From assembly GCA_030615855.1 (NCBI GenBank), contig JAUWYL010000029.1:1-12458 (forward strand): a DNA stretch of 12,458 nucleotides, written 5' to 3'. Positions 12,121 to 12,458 of the stretch are shown here, piece after piece. This stretch comes from a bacterium (lineage in GTDB: Bacteria > UBP18 > UBA7526). Under the pieces are notes generated by a model. The model searched no databases. It was not told the origin of the DNA and was given only the letters and a program-made list of their open reading frames with translations. Position 1 is the stretch's first letter. Every line of letters starts with the position of its first letter. The position numbers were made by a program, and so were the translations under genes.

Positions 12121-12458
12121 ATGAAATTAACGAGACCATCTGATTTACAGAAAGCGAGAAAGATGATTCGTTCTCGCTACGATCCAAAGAAGACCTGTGT
12201 TACTGTCTGCTGTGGGACAGGATGTATTGCCTCTGGTGCCCAGGGTGTGGCTGAGGCCTTTAGAAAAGATATCGATAAAAGAGGCCTGAGACCCAGGGTG
12301 AATCTCAGGATAACCGGATGCCATGGATTCTGCGAAAGGGGCCCATTGGTAGTCATCTATCCCAAGAAAATCTTTTATCAAAGAGTAAGAGTAGGGGATG
12401 TAAAGGAGATTATCTCTCAAACCATCCTTAAAGAAAAGATAATCGAACGCCTCCTCTA
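12121..12458 (+). CDS. nuoF: NuoF/HndC-like NADH-binding flavoprotein subunit, N-terminal part (cut by window end)
   Basis: The frame is open from ATG 12121 to the window end (112 codons). The visible part is the extra N-terminal thioredoxin-like [2Fe-2S] domain found in HndC/HydB/BamH-type NuoF proteins and absent from classical NuoF. C30-x4-C35 in VCCGTGCIASGAQ and C67-x3-C71 in GCHGFCERGP are the cluster ligands, and FRKDIDKRGLRPRVNLRITG is typical. The NAD, FMN and [4Fe-4S] parts should lie beyond the edge. This longer form occurs in NAD-linked and electron-bifurcating hydrogenases and related complexes, which fits a bifurcating or confurcating role here but does not prove it. The full gene and its downstream neighbours would decide which complex it belongs to. 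Confidence 0.9.
   Translation, partial: MKLTRPSDLQKARKMIRSRYDPKKTCVTVCCGTGCIASGAQGVAEAFRKDIDKRGLRPRVNLRITGCHGFCERGPLVVIYPKKIFYQRVRVGDVKEIISQTILKEKIIERLL

Overview
The window looks like part of the genome of a strictly anaerobic, probably uncultured bacterium. The reasons are three tungsten/molybdenum-pterin aldehyde:ferredoxin oxidoreductase (AOR) family genes, two four-cluster ferredoxin subunits and the start of a NuoE/NuoF-type flavin module, all on the + strand. Almost every gap between genes is filled with iterated short words and imperfect palindromes, a habit I associate with several candidate bacterial phyla. I cannot name the lineage from sequence alone. No tRNA, rRNA or CRISPR array was found.

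Layout. (1) 1-2413: the C-terminal end of one AOR and a complete second AOR (AOR2). (2) 2555-4304: a tightly spaced run of four genes: a half-size TauE/SafE permease, two very small uncharacterised proteins (68 and 46 aa) and a D-2-hydroxyacid dehydrogenase. (3) 4305-6600: a visibly A+T-richer segment. It opens with a 42-base decayed copy of the 3' end of the permease gene and a perfect 24-base palindrome. It then carries an exported trypsin-like protease, a two-helix membrane protein with PH/GRAM-like flanks, and an overlapping small membrane protein. (4) 6714-11263: two tandem 16-cysteine ferredoxins, an exported HEAT-repeat protein and a third AOR (AOR3); the last three are spaced so closely that they are almost certainly one transcript. 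(5) 11540-12458: a NuoE-like [2Fe-2S] subunit and the N-terminal part of a NuoF/HndC-like subunit cut by the window edge.

How the genes may work together. AOR-family large subunits oxidise aldehydes (or reduce acids or aromatic acyl-CoAs in relatives such as BamB). The four-cluster ferredoxins resemble the small electron-transfer partners of bacterial WOR- and BamC-type complexes. NuoE/NuoF proteins carry electrons between ferredoxin-like donors and NAD(H) and form the core of several flavin-based bifurcating enzymes. The likely reading is a tungstoenzyme complex, or several paralogous ones, coupled to NAD(H) and ferredoxin. The substrate cannot be read from sequence. AOR2 and AOR3 differ at active-site and cluster-binding positions, so they are probably not redundant.

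The most unusual points are: an aspartate in place of the first cluster cysteine of AOR2; an exported HEAT protein embedded in an operon for cytoplasmic redox enzymes; the permease remnant at the edge of the A+T-rich segment; and the intergenic elements, including an 84-base hairpin between nuoE and nuoF and a matching short motif just upstream of both their start codons.
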